DNA of 64,000 nucleotides from Struthio camelus (Eukaryota > Chordata > Aves > Struthioniformes > Struthionidae): contig NC_090951.1 in the NCBI RefSeq assembly GCF_040807025.1, positions 3,038,001 to 3,102,000 on the forward strand, read 5' to 3'. The position numbers and the translations under genes were made by a program. Each line of letters opens with the position of its first letter. Position 1 is the first letter of the stretch. Positions 37,001 through 49,000 of the stretch are shown one piece after another. A model generated the notes under the pieces. It worked only from the letters and a program-made list of their open reading frames with translations, made no database searches and was not told where the DNA came from.

Positions 37001-40000
37001 GTTGTCATCTAGCAGTCACGTTTGGGATCTTGGAATTTGAGATCAGGCAGTTCAAAGGAATGTACCCCCAAAATGTGAGTTTTGGAGGGGGGCAAGGTTC
37101 AGGGTCCTCTCTTTTATTAGTTGACTTATTCTTGGTTCCTACCTGTGTAATGGGGAAATCACCCTACTGTACAGGTAAGTTGCCAGTGGGGTAGATTAAG
37201 TGACGTGCCTGAAGGCAATTGGGACCACTAGGACAGAGTGAATGGTTGAAGCTGGGCCCGCTGTTGGCTTCTCAAGGCCGGACTTCTCACCAGATAACCT
37301 CTTTGAAAGCCTCTGGCTATCTTCTGCTGTTAGGGGTGGCTTGAGTGCCTTGGACTGAAGCTCATGCTCAGCTAGGCTATTTCAAATGAGCAGTCCCCAG
37401 AAGAGATGAAGGGGTGTCTGGTGCCTTGTGAGCATGCTCTCTCAACAGCAGTGTAATACCGGTGAGCATCGTTCCTACTTCTGCCAGAAATGAAAAAAAA
37501 AAAAAAAAATTAGCATTAAGTAGCGTCTTTTGCATTTGAGATCGCTGCAGCTTTCGGGCTCCTGTTACCCCAATTATGTAAAGCCTTTGGCGAGGGGCTG
37601 GCAGATCACAGTGCATTGCTTCAGCTTGTGCTAGAATTCCTTTCCCTAGAATCACTCCTGAGGCACAGCAGCCGCAGTGGGTCTGCCTTGCTGCATATCT
37701 GGTTTCTGACGATGGCCAGCAGCCATAGCTTTAGGAAAGGTGGTATAGAAACTAGGGCGGTATAGTCTGATCTTCTCCTGCGCTGAGTCATCACTCTGAT
37801 TTATATTAAAGCAGTGACTGTGAAGCTTTCCTCCTTTGCTCATGCGACGCAGTTCATTTGAGGTGAACGCAGTGATGCCCAAAGGAGTCTCTCAGCCCCT
37901 GCTTCACATGGATCATATCTCAGATCAAAGGAGCAAAACTTCATGCTTTAAGAAACCCTATTTCTGTGGTCTCCTGAGAAGTTGAGCAACCACTGGAATT
38001 TGTCTTGGAGTTTTACTAAAAAAGTAGTTGGTCTGTCTGTCTATCTCAGCATCTGTAGGATTCTTTCTAATTGGCAAGACTGTTTTTCTTAGCCCTTCCT
38101 ACGTTGAAAGCATTTAAGTGTAGTAATTTCACTACACTCCTTTAGGAAAGACAAATATTGTTACATGATAGGGAAAGCAAAGCACAGAAATTGTGACTTG
38201 AAGGGCTCTGAATCACAAGTGGCATGGAAGAATGTCTCAGCCCTATTCAGAGACTTTGTCCCTCGGGTTTTTCTTATTTTTCCAAAGCTTGTTTATCTGA
38301 CACTGATATGTTTTTGAAGGATTGCATACAGAAGCTTCCATTGCTCTTCAATTCTAGACTGCGTAGAAGCTTTTGCCTTTTATGTACGCCGTTGCAGTCT
38401 CTGCAGCTCAACCAGCAGACTTCTTACCAGAACCAGAACAGGAAAAATGACCCTAAATAACTCAGTATTTTTAATGGGAAGGCAGAAGAAGCTATTGTCA
38501 CAGAAACAGAATGCCTAAGTGGGGAAGAGAATGTAAATGTTACACCTCTAAGGCCCGTCTTCGCTAACGGGAAAAGTGTGCTTTTAGATGTGTTAGCTCA
38601 TCCTTTAAATATCCCTCTATAAACAAGGAGAGTTTTATTTTTAGCGTAATTGCTGGTTGAAGTGGATCCTCGATCCTCTATTCCCTCTCCCTTCTCCCCG
38701 TTACTATGCACTAGAGGTGTTTTTAATAGATGAACTGTAATATGTTTAGTGATATTTCAAACACGTTTCCTTCTCTTCCCCTCTCCTCCCCGCTGTAGTG
38801 TAGACGTACTGTAAGGCGACCTTGCTAACTATTTTAGTACTTTATCTTCCCCTGTATATCTGCACAATGTCCCTTTTAGCATATTAGTTGGAAGCAGATG
38901 CATCATGGTCTCTTGCTGCGAGGCGATAGAGCACCTCTCTTAGCTGTGACCCTGCAAGCCAGCGGTAGCGCTGGCCAGCTTTGTGATCCTGAAGGGCCTC
39001 CGGGTCAGGGCACGTAGTATCTTTTCGGCCAGATGTGGCATATCTCCCTTGAACAGCATGCAGTGGAGGGGCCATGTGACGGGGTTAAATTTGGGGAAGG
39101 CAGCGTAACAGGTTTGTCAGCTCGCTGGGCTGAGGGCTGTTCCTCATCATTTACTTTGTTCTGTGTGCCGAAGCAGGTCAGCCAAAGTGTATCGCAGGCT
39201 GTGACGGGTGGGAGAGCCCTCGATGGCAGGGGGTGTGTGCCCTTCCCGGTTAGGACAGCTCTGGGTCAGTTCAGTCTTACCAAATGAAAACGCTCAAGAC
39301 TCCCCGAAAGTGCCAAATGGGCTTGAAACACAAGTTATTGAAAACAATGAGTTTGTGATTCCCTTTTTGTTTTGTTTTGTTACTTCTGGTTTTCATTCCT
39401 GTAGGTTAGGCTGGATCATGTGTTTTACTTTGTGAAGGTTTGCATCTCTTTGTTTTCTCCAGACTCTGAGCTCTTTTGTATTCAAATGACCCCAGATCCT
39501 AGACATTTAAGGGGGCGGGTGGGGAAAGCCAGTGATCCTGAAAGCAGGCGGTGACAAGCGTCCTATTCTGGGGCAGGCAGTCTGCTGCGCTGGGACTGGC
39601 TTTGCTCTTCCGCGCCTGAAGATCCCCTAGAAGCTTTCTCTGCAGCCCTTAGCGGAGCCATATACAGACACTTAAATCCTCTTAGCCTTGTGCATATTGC
39701 TGCTGTGCTGTAGCTGTAGCAGGCTCTTAATAAGCCTGCGTGATGAATGATGCAATTCATATCCTCTCTTGCCTGTATGTGCTCTGAGTCACCAGGAAGT
39801 CCTGTCACTCCGTAGTGCTCACCAAACAGTAACTAACCGTAATCATTGCCATCAGACCCAGATGCTGGTGTCCCTGGAGAGCTCCGGAGAGCCGGTCACT
39901 GGGTGCTTCCAAGCATATCCATGTTTGTGTGTTCCGCGAAAGCTATTCCCAGCTCTGGTATGGGCTATGCTATGATTCCCTCAAGTGAACACAATTACTT

Positions 40001-43000
40001 TCTCATGAGCAAGACAGGATGCAGGGCTGGAATGAGCCAATAAGATCATCTCAAATATCAAAATACTCATTCTCCCTTTTCTTCTCCTATAGTTTTATTT
40101 TTCAATTTGCAGTTTATTGTGCTGATTCCACTTTTGCCCTTGCTGCTCTAGGCAGGGTTGTGAGAATACAGGAAAGTGCCTTTGCTGGGAGCTAATTTGG
40201 TGCGAGCAGGTCCAGTCCAGAACCCTTGTGGCTTTTTGGCCCAGCCAAGGTGCTGCCAAGGGAGGCCAGTGTGGACAAACCTGGCCCCCAAGCCACCCTA
40301 ACCCTGTAGGTGGGAAGGGGAGGGATCTAAGCCAAAGTTTTGAGAAGCTGTATTTGGCCCTGGTGGTGGCAGCGGGGTCCTGCAAAGACGAGTAGTAGGA
40401 TGTGGGAGTGAGCCTTTGCTGCAAGGGCAGAGGCTGGCGTGAAAAGGAAACGGGTAGTAAGAGTGCGAAGGAATGTAGCAACCGGATTTTATTCTAACGT
40501 ATCCCAGAACATAGAGCAGCCCTGGTTGCCTAGCTCAGTCCTCTGCCAGCTTTAGAAAAACTTGCCTGGCTCCTGCAGAGTAAAAATACCAGCTGCAAAC
40601 GGAGTGGGAAAGGCTCAGAGCCCACAGGGAAAAGCCTAAAGAGAAAAGGTTTGAGGTCTACTCCTCCCTGAGCTGCTCGGTGACTGGTTGGCTCCGGGGG
40701 CTGGTTGTGGGCAGCCGGGGTTGCAAGCTGCTGGGCTGGTGAAGCGTGGGAGTCAGGGGTGGCTTAGCATAGGGGAGAGGAGGAGGAGGAGGGCAGGGAG
40801 TCCAGCCATGGAGCATGTCATGCTCTATGTGACGTTTGCCTCTCTCTTAAACATGCACTCCTTGCTCAGCTTTTGAACCAGTTCTTGAACTAGATCTGAA
40901 AGAAGAGCGTAAGTCCCAAAGGGAATTGCCTTTTTAGGAGTTTTGTGAGTAGTGCTGGGTGTGAGGGAGAAACCTATGTTACTGCAGGTGAAGCTCAGCC
41001 AGTAAGGGCTCCGTCTGGGGCCAGCTCACAGGACAGGCAGCAACTTCATGACTTTAGACGAGCCCTTGTTCATGCTGTTTGTTGCCTCATGGGAGCACCG
41101 TGCTGAATAGCGCGGGGAGCTGGTGCTGCAGGGGAGGGTTATGGGGGCATAGGGCAAGAAAACGTAGGGAATGAAGTTTCACTAGTTGCATTAATCACAG
41201 AGCAACTCGGTAATGGGAGATTTCATGGAGACAGAATGCTGCATTCCTGCGCACAGAGGCAGTATGATCAAGTACAAGGGCAATCGATGTACGGGGCTGT
41301 GGGCCAGCCACAGCAAAGCCGAGCCGCTTAGCCGGCCTGCTTTGTGCAGCCGTCTCTGCCTTCAGACACCGGAAAGCTGCAGTGTAGCCCCAGTGTTCGT
41401 CTGTGGAAGTCTGCGTGACCTTCCCGGGCCCCGCTGATCAGGTGGGTCAAGCACAGGATGAGAATTGCATTAGATCCGGGTTCTCTTCCTGTCTTTGCCA
41501 TTGACCTGCCCACTTTATTAGTCTCATAGCTTGCTGTTATGTCAGGACAGGGCTATCTCTTCCTTTATGTTTATGCAGTAAGCAGCACAGTGTGGCCTTG
41601 ATAGCCTTTTAGGTGCTATTGTTATACAAACAGCACTATATCAGTTCTGGAAGTTGTACTGACGTTTCTATGGTGTTTTCACTTAAGCTGCCCTGACCGC
41701 AGTCTGGATTGGATTGACTTAGCAGGGGTTGCAGCCGAGTACTTTAATGCTAATGGTTGCAGTAACTGCTTTTATCTATATGCCCTCAGAAACTTTCCCC
41801 ATAGAAAGGGGCAGTTCCTTGTCCCAAAGCACGTATGCACCATTCAAACCACCTCCTGCAAAAATAGAAGACAGAACAGAAAAGTGTCTAGCTGCAGAGC
41901 ATTGCTTTTGAAATGTTTCTGTTTTAATTCCTGGACAGCACAGTTCAAAATTTAAGTTTGTTACCCAAAATAGAGCAAATCTTTGAAGAGAAACAGGGCT
42001 CTGATCTACAAAGTGGAAGCAGTCAGTATGCATTTCTCTATGGCTGGAGGCTAGTTGTGGCTAATGCAATACTAAATGGTCTCAGACTTATCTGCCAAAT
42101 CATTAGAAAGGAGCTCCTAAAACTGCTGCATAAGGTTGCAGCTGTGAACTTCATGTTTTTTTTTTTAAAGGACACTTTGTTTAAAATTTAACAAAAAGCA
42201 AATGACAATTTGTCACGATCTATTTTGCCTTCTAAAGATTTCAGTGAAAACTGATGTCTTTTCTTGTCTGTTTCTTTCAGTGCTACTCACAGCAGTGAAC
42301 TGTTACAGTGTGAAAGCTGCTACTCGTGTTCAGGATGCCTTTGCTGCGGCAAAACTGCTGGCGCTGGCTCTGATCATCATTCTTGGCTTCGTTCAGCTTG
42401 CAAAGGGTGAGTATGTTTCCTTTTTCTGTTGAAGGTGGCATGCAGTTAGAGCAGGATCGGGAATTAGAGATAAAGCCCTGCAGTCTTATCCCAAGCATTT
42501 CAAAGCTAGTAGAAACGCATTCCAAGCGTCTTTTATTCTCTTGCATGCTTGGTTGATGTTTCCAGCACATACTGTGTAAAGAAGCGAGTGCATGTGTGTG
42601 TTTTAGGTACAAGGTTTTGCATTTACCTCGCTAAAGTTATGCTGGATTTCAGGCTACGGGGATGCAGCTTATACCACCCAAACTCTTTTACTACTTTGTC
42701 CAGTTGCTGTGTGGTCTCTCACTTCTAGACTGCAGGGCTGCAAAGTCAACACTGAAAACTTTGGTGCTGTGGCTCTCAGAAGTCCTTTCTGTAACTGGCT
42801 GCAGTTACAGAACTGCTGGCTGGTCCTTTCTGGTCATGGCCAGCTTGCTGGCAGAGAAGTATCTGCATCAGCAAAATCACTCCCCGTCCCATGCCCTCTG
42901 CCCAAGTAATTTTCATCCTTTCACAAACTATGCCTGCACGTTTCCCTTCTTCCTGCTTCAGGTTTGGAATATCCTGGTCTAGTCCATAGGCTCACACAGG

Positions 43001-46000
43001 AAAAGGTCCTGCCAGGGAAAGGCTGAAATAGCTGGGTCAGGCAAGGCTGCAGAAACCTGCGCTCTCACTGCGTGATGAGCAGTAGTGATGTGATGATATT
43101 AGGGCTCTCAGCTGAAACAGGCACTGATGTCTTTCAACTGAAATTCAAGAGTAGATAAAAATTGGAAGATACAGCAAATCTTCTGGGTTTTTTTGCTTGT
43201 TTTCTTCATATACACGTAAAATACTCTCAAACCAAGGGAGATATTTTGTTCCAAAGCCAGCTGACTGACTAATCTGCACAGATAAGCTTTATTGTCTGCT
43301 TTTTTTAATGCGAGTTTTGTGGAAATAAACTTTTCTCAGGGAACAGTACAGGCCCTACTTGTTAAATATGGGTAAAAGACTAAAGATAGTTCCTCCCATC
43401 TCTGTACTGGCAGATGCGTGTGTGTATGTTTGTGTGTGTTCGCGGGTCTTTTTAATTCCTGCCTGAGCTTTGAGAGCTAGTGCTGTCTTTGCAGAATTTC
43501 TTGCTTTATCAGAGGCTTTATTTTCTTCCAGCTTAGTGCCTACCCTCTACAGGAACATTGTTCAAGGCTTATCACAAAATACACCTCCCTCCTCTTCTAA
43601 TCTCCCCAGACTGCTTAGCTGAACTTTTTTTTTTTTTGTCTGTTAGAAGAACCAGGATAAGGAAAAAATAAATCTTTGTTAGTCCTTTATCATTTTACCA
43701 GCAAATGTCTGAAATATAATAATTAACCTGAACTACAGGAAATCTTGATTTACAATCCTTTTTTGTTTGCGGATAATAACCTTATTTTACATCTTCAGAA
43801 TCACCTTCCCTCTCTCTGTACTTTTCTTTGGCTCTTTCATTGAGGGTGAATCACTTTCTGCCCTGGTCTGTCAGTTATAAACACTGGTTCAGTCCATTGA
43901 CTCATATGTAACCAATGAATTTCAGTGTTGTGTAAAGCGTCCCCCTTCTCCCCCTCCCCCCCCAATACTATACTCTTTTGTCTCAGCAGCTTTTTATCTC
44001 CTGAGGACTTGTCATCTGCCTTTCTGTCTTTGCTCTATCACAATATGTAGTCTCTTGGCAGCCAGCGGTATTTCTGCCAACATATGAATGGAGTCTTTTG
44101 TGCAGCTCCCTCTAGCAAAGATGTCCTGGATGCCACTTTCTCGTGCCCTCAGCTGACCTGTAACACTGCCTGTGAAGTGCACAGCCGTACGTGATAACAG
44201 GCCAGGGCTGAGCAGGTGGCTTGCGCCATTTATTCTCTGCCGAAAAAGTTGATCTCCGCCAATGCCATAGAGTACTTGAAGCTGTGAACATCTTCTGGGT
44301 GGAGGCGGTATGAAACTTACTGCAGTTTCCAGTTTTTGGTCGGTCTCAAAAGGTCCCAGATGTGCTACAGTGACTTGTATGCATCTTGCTGTGTAGCTGA
44401 GTGTATCTTGCAGTATAGCTCATCTCATGTGACGTTCAGTGTCTTGCTAAACTACCTGGCCACTTCAGAATGAAAAGTAACAAGATCAAATAGACCATAA
44501 CATCTGAGGGCAGAGACCTCTTCCTGTGTGTGCATGCAACACTCAGTATAAAGGGAGCTGGATCAGAGTTGGGAGCCTTTGGATTTACAAAGGATTCTTC
44601 TCATGAAGCCCACATTTAGAAGTTGTCCCAAGTTGCACGCCGCTGCTTGTCTGAGTTTGTATTTAACAACGTGCTGCCTAGAATCCTGCCCATGCTCCAA
44701 CACGAACTTTTATTAATCATCTTATGGGAGTTGCAAACTCTGGTAAGTCTTTAAGAGCTTGCAAGCTCCTTTCATATGCCCTTCCTTAGCTTCCACATAT
44801 ATATATTTCTTTCGCAACTTTGTGAACTTTTCTTTAAATCATGCCAGGTAACTCGATGCCCCACTGTAGCAGGGATACGTACGTTTTTTCATTTTCCTTC
44901 AAGGCAAGCACACCAGCATCACTTAAAGCATACTGTAAAGAGGGAAGGACTGTCCTGTTCTCCATGTTCATTGGGATGAGAAGTAATGGGTGCCAGCTGA
45001 GAGGCAAGGGAAATTGGGAGTAGCCATTAGAAAAACACTTTTAGCTGTAAAACCGGACTGGAATAGGTTGTCCAGGGAGGCTGTGAAGCGCTCACTGGAG
45101 GTTTCTGCAAACAGATTAGATCAACGTCTCTCGGGAATCGTTTAAGTGCAGTGAAACCTGCCTTGGAGCGCGGTGGCAGATGAGGTGCGCTTGGAAGCCT
45201 TCGTTTCTGTGAATCTCTCAGGCTGTACTTTGCGTTAGTGCAGTACAGAATTGCTGGATGTCCTCCAGGTGAAATACTATAGGCCTAGTCTTTTAAAGCG
45301 CTGACACTTTTAAATGGGTGACTTTTCTAAAAGCCTGTTTAACCTCTGAGTGTGTGGGTGATCCTGAGTCCCACAGCCACAGCGCGTCATGCTTTCACTG
45401 TTCTTCTGTGTGCCCTTGTTTTCTTTTATACCAGTCATAAAGCTCTTCGGACAAAGAGGACTCTGAGCACTACCAGCTCGGTGAGTTCAGTCCTTAGCTG
45501 GCAACTATTGTTGGAGGAAAATACACGCCAAGTTGAAAATACTTCTGTGGCAATTTGTCTGGTCCTGAAATTACGGAGGTGAAGGGGTTGTGTGTTCCCA
45601 TGACACTCTGGATAGTGTCTGAACAGTGCTGATGAACTTATTTTAATGGCTGCTCCCCACTGCTGTTTTATGTTTAAAGTCTCCATAAACAGAGTAGAGG
45701 AGCAATACCACAGTTTCTTGCTCAAATGTGGAAACTTCTGAGACTTCACAGAAGTATGTTCTTCCCTGTATTGACCTCTACCCCTTCAGCTTTTGGCTTT
45801 TTTCTTTTAATCCTTTCATTGAGCATTTTTATTATTTTTCGGAAAACCAGTATCATCTTAAGACAAAGAAATATGTAGCAATATTACCACACAGAAAACA
45901 GCATTTCCTTGTGATCTTTCTGTGGACAGCTGTTTTGCATCACTTCTTTCATGCAACTTCAAAAGGAGGGTAGAATTTGGTTTCATACTTAGACAGCCTT

Positions 46001-49000
46001 TCATCTACTTGAAAGTTGACCCAGTATAGCTGTTCCACTCGGGATACGATTATTTTACTAATACAAAAGGTCCACTTTTAAAAACCTTCCTGTGGCTAGA
46101 GTTGTATTGCTGTAAAACTTCAATGTCCTGGACTTAGTATATCGATGTGAAAATCCATATAGTTCTACCCCCAGCTGTATGACCCACAAGTATGTAGCAC
46201 TTAAATTGTGTAACTTCTAGCACAGGCGGGATCAGCGTGTTTTCACTCTACTGTTACTGAACAGTGGGCTGCTCTTTTGTTCTACTGCTTTATCAGCTCT
46301 TAGAAATTGCCTTCTGTCCAGTCATCTTTACGTATTTTTTGGCCATGTTGTTACCTAGTGGACAGGCAGACAGTAAGATGACAGTGATCAACACAGCTAG
46401 CTGGAAGTCGGGACGTCTGGGACTAGGTCACACAGCCAGCGTGGGCTGAGGGCCACGCAGCTCTAAGGGTGGTTCTCCACCGACTCCTGCTTTTCGGAGG
46501 ATGTGAGCTGAGAGATCTGTGGTTAGGTCCATGGCTGTTGTGTTCATACCCAAATCACCTGCACAATGGCTTAAAAAGTAAACTAGGAATGAAATGATCC
46601 AAAAAAAAAAGTGCTAGTCTTTAAGATTAATGTGCTGATACTTTTCATATGGGGGGAAATTTGGTGAAAGTTTTGAGGTCAAAAACCGTTTTAAAAACGT
46701 ATCTTTTAATCAAAAGAATATTCCGGCTCTTTTGTTGTTGATACTCTATGGTTTCTTAAACATTTATCTAACCTTGGGCAGCGCAAACAGCGAGGTGCGT
46801 TTCTGGCTGCTGTGCGTTAGCAGAGGGCTGCAGAGTTGGACTACAGACCTCGCTGTGATTCCTCAGCCAAAGATCTTTGTAAAACACTTGGGCAGCAGGG
46901 ACTTAGGGAAATAGAATTTAACACTCATTTTATTGAATTATTTTTATTGAAGTGATCTTCCCTTCTCTCTCTTAGTGCCTGATTTCTGATCTTAAATCTC
47001 TTGTCTGTGGTGCCTCAAGTGCCTGCCAGGATGGTAACAATCAGCATTACTCTCTCTCCAGCTCCCATCCTTGTGCTTATCAGCGACCAGCAGAGAGCTG
47101 CATTTGCTGAACAAGCACAGGGTAAACTAAGGACAAAGTAGGCAGATTGAACTCCAGACGTGTGCCGTGGAGAGTTTAGTCTAGGCAGGGAACCTTGTTT
47201 TTAATGAAGGTTTTTCTTTAAATAGATGTGTACTACATAATGCAGCAGCAGCACAATTCTCTCGTCCTCCCCTCGCTCCCCCCGATATTGTTTGCTCTTT
47301 GTAAAAGGGTATTTAGAAGTGTAGTCATGGCTGGCTGATTCTAAATTGAACAGGGGATGTTTTCTAAAAATGCAGAATTGAAGGTCTAAACCTTCAGATA
47401 TTAAGGTGTGCTTAGCTTGTCTATGAAGCCTAATAAAAATACCATCTAAGCACTCCAGGTATGAGGCAACATCTTGGCAATGTGTGTGCCCACACATACG
47501 TGTATATCCTTCATGTATTGAATACTTTTGCCTTTTGCTGGGAAATGGCCGTTTGATCTGTTTCTCTGAGTGAGGCTTATTTTGCTAATTCTCTGGCCAA
47601 ACTTTTTTTTTTTCCACCTTTTTTGGTGACACATGCTGTGATTAAGAAAACTTGAGGGAGAGAAGTTTACTTGCTCTGATTTTCCTCTCCACTGCCAATA
47701 GCAGCATGGGTCGAATGTCTGAAAAAAGCTCCTCGAGCCACATCTGTAATGAGACCTAGGGGCTGAGTGGATAAACTCTGCTAAGAGCAAAGGAGTGAGT
47801 ATAGTCCTCAGAGTGTAGCAGGCAGGTTGTCTCTGGAGGGGTCTTGCTGAAATGACAGGAAAATTTGGAATTCACGGCTGGTAATTAAAAGCAGGCTCCC
47901 TTAGGTTTCAAAGCACAACTGCACATAGATACCAGCAGAGAGCAAGTGTTGTCATTGTCTGCATTCACTTCCATGTGAACCCGCACTTAATCATACCCAG
48001 CCATTTGGAGAGGAATAAGCAGTTAGCACAGCTGCAGGAATCTGCCACAAGCTTCCCTTTGACCTGCTCTCATAACCCCTCATGTCCATAGGGTAAACCA
48101 GAGGACAAACCTGCTCATCAACTCGATGTTTCGGGGGGTTTTAAAGTGTATTTTGTCATTTCCTGCCACATCAGGAATGACCTGCTCTTCAGAAAATGAG
48201 GGTAGATGCAGCAGCCAGTGATGCCTTTGCGCACGCTGTGTGTTGTCGCATGCAGCAAGGAGCTGCTGCACCACTGGCTGTGCTGGGAGGGTGAGCTCCT
48301 GCTGGGGACTGGCTCTAGGACACAACCTGGGACGCGGGGATCTGCTGATGGCAGAGCTGGAGCCATCTGGAAGGAGTTTGGAGACCGAAGCCAAACCAGG
48401 CGGATGTTCACCCAGCTAACCCATGATTAACTCTCACTGTAGATCCTCTCTGATGGAGATGAGGCAAGGCTTATGGATAGTAAACATCCCTCAAGCCTTT
48501 GAGTGTGTCCCTGCAAGTTGGGGCCGAGGCTTATGCGCAAAAGATCGCAGGAAACGCGTGCCCTGCAGCTGCCCATACTGTTTCTTGTTACATTGGCGTC
48601 CAGTTCTTTTACCAGCGCTAAGCTTTGAAGGAAAGCTGCTACGTTCCCCTTACTCACCCTCTTAGTAATGGTGCAGATGGAAAGTGGAAGGCTGTGCTGA
48701 AGGAGAGAGTGAACAAGGAAGCTGGGAAAGTGGCCAGTATTCTGCACCTCTGAATCACATCGAGCATGCTGGAGATTAATCAGGCATCTTATGCTGGAGA
48801 GTTGATATGAAACAATTATGTTTTGTGGGCTTGTCGCGCTCTAACCATTGACTTCACCTCCAGCCAAAGGTGAATGCAATTGCTGAGGCCAGGTGGGCAT
48901 GGCAGGTTAGGGGGTGCTTTGCGGTTTGCATGTTCTGATTTGGGAGTGAGCAGGGGTTTTTCATATACACAACACATTTCTCTTTGGCTCAGTTTTGTCC

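Larger units (their letters stand above)
28065..42280 (+). other. SLC7A5 intron 1
   Basis: This 14.2 kb intron runs from gtgagt to tttctttcag. It carries the edge of the CpG island at its 5' end, several MIR-like remnants (37140-37270, 38165-38225, 41430-41530) and three TGATGCAA-type sites (33672, 36807 reverse, 39748). No exon of another gene is apparent on either strand. Confidence 0.8.

Noticed and set aside
46330..46450. Segment containing aggtcacacagccag as a MIR copy
   Set aside because: Only about 15 bases look MIR-like and the flanks do not follow the consensus order, so I did not list it as a feature.
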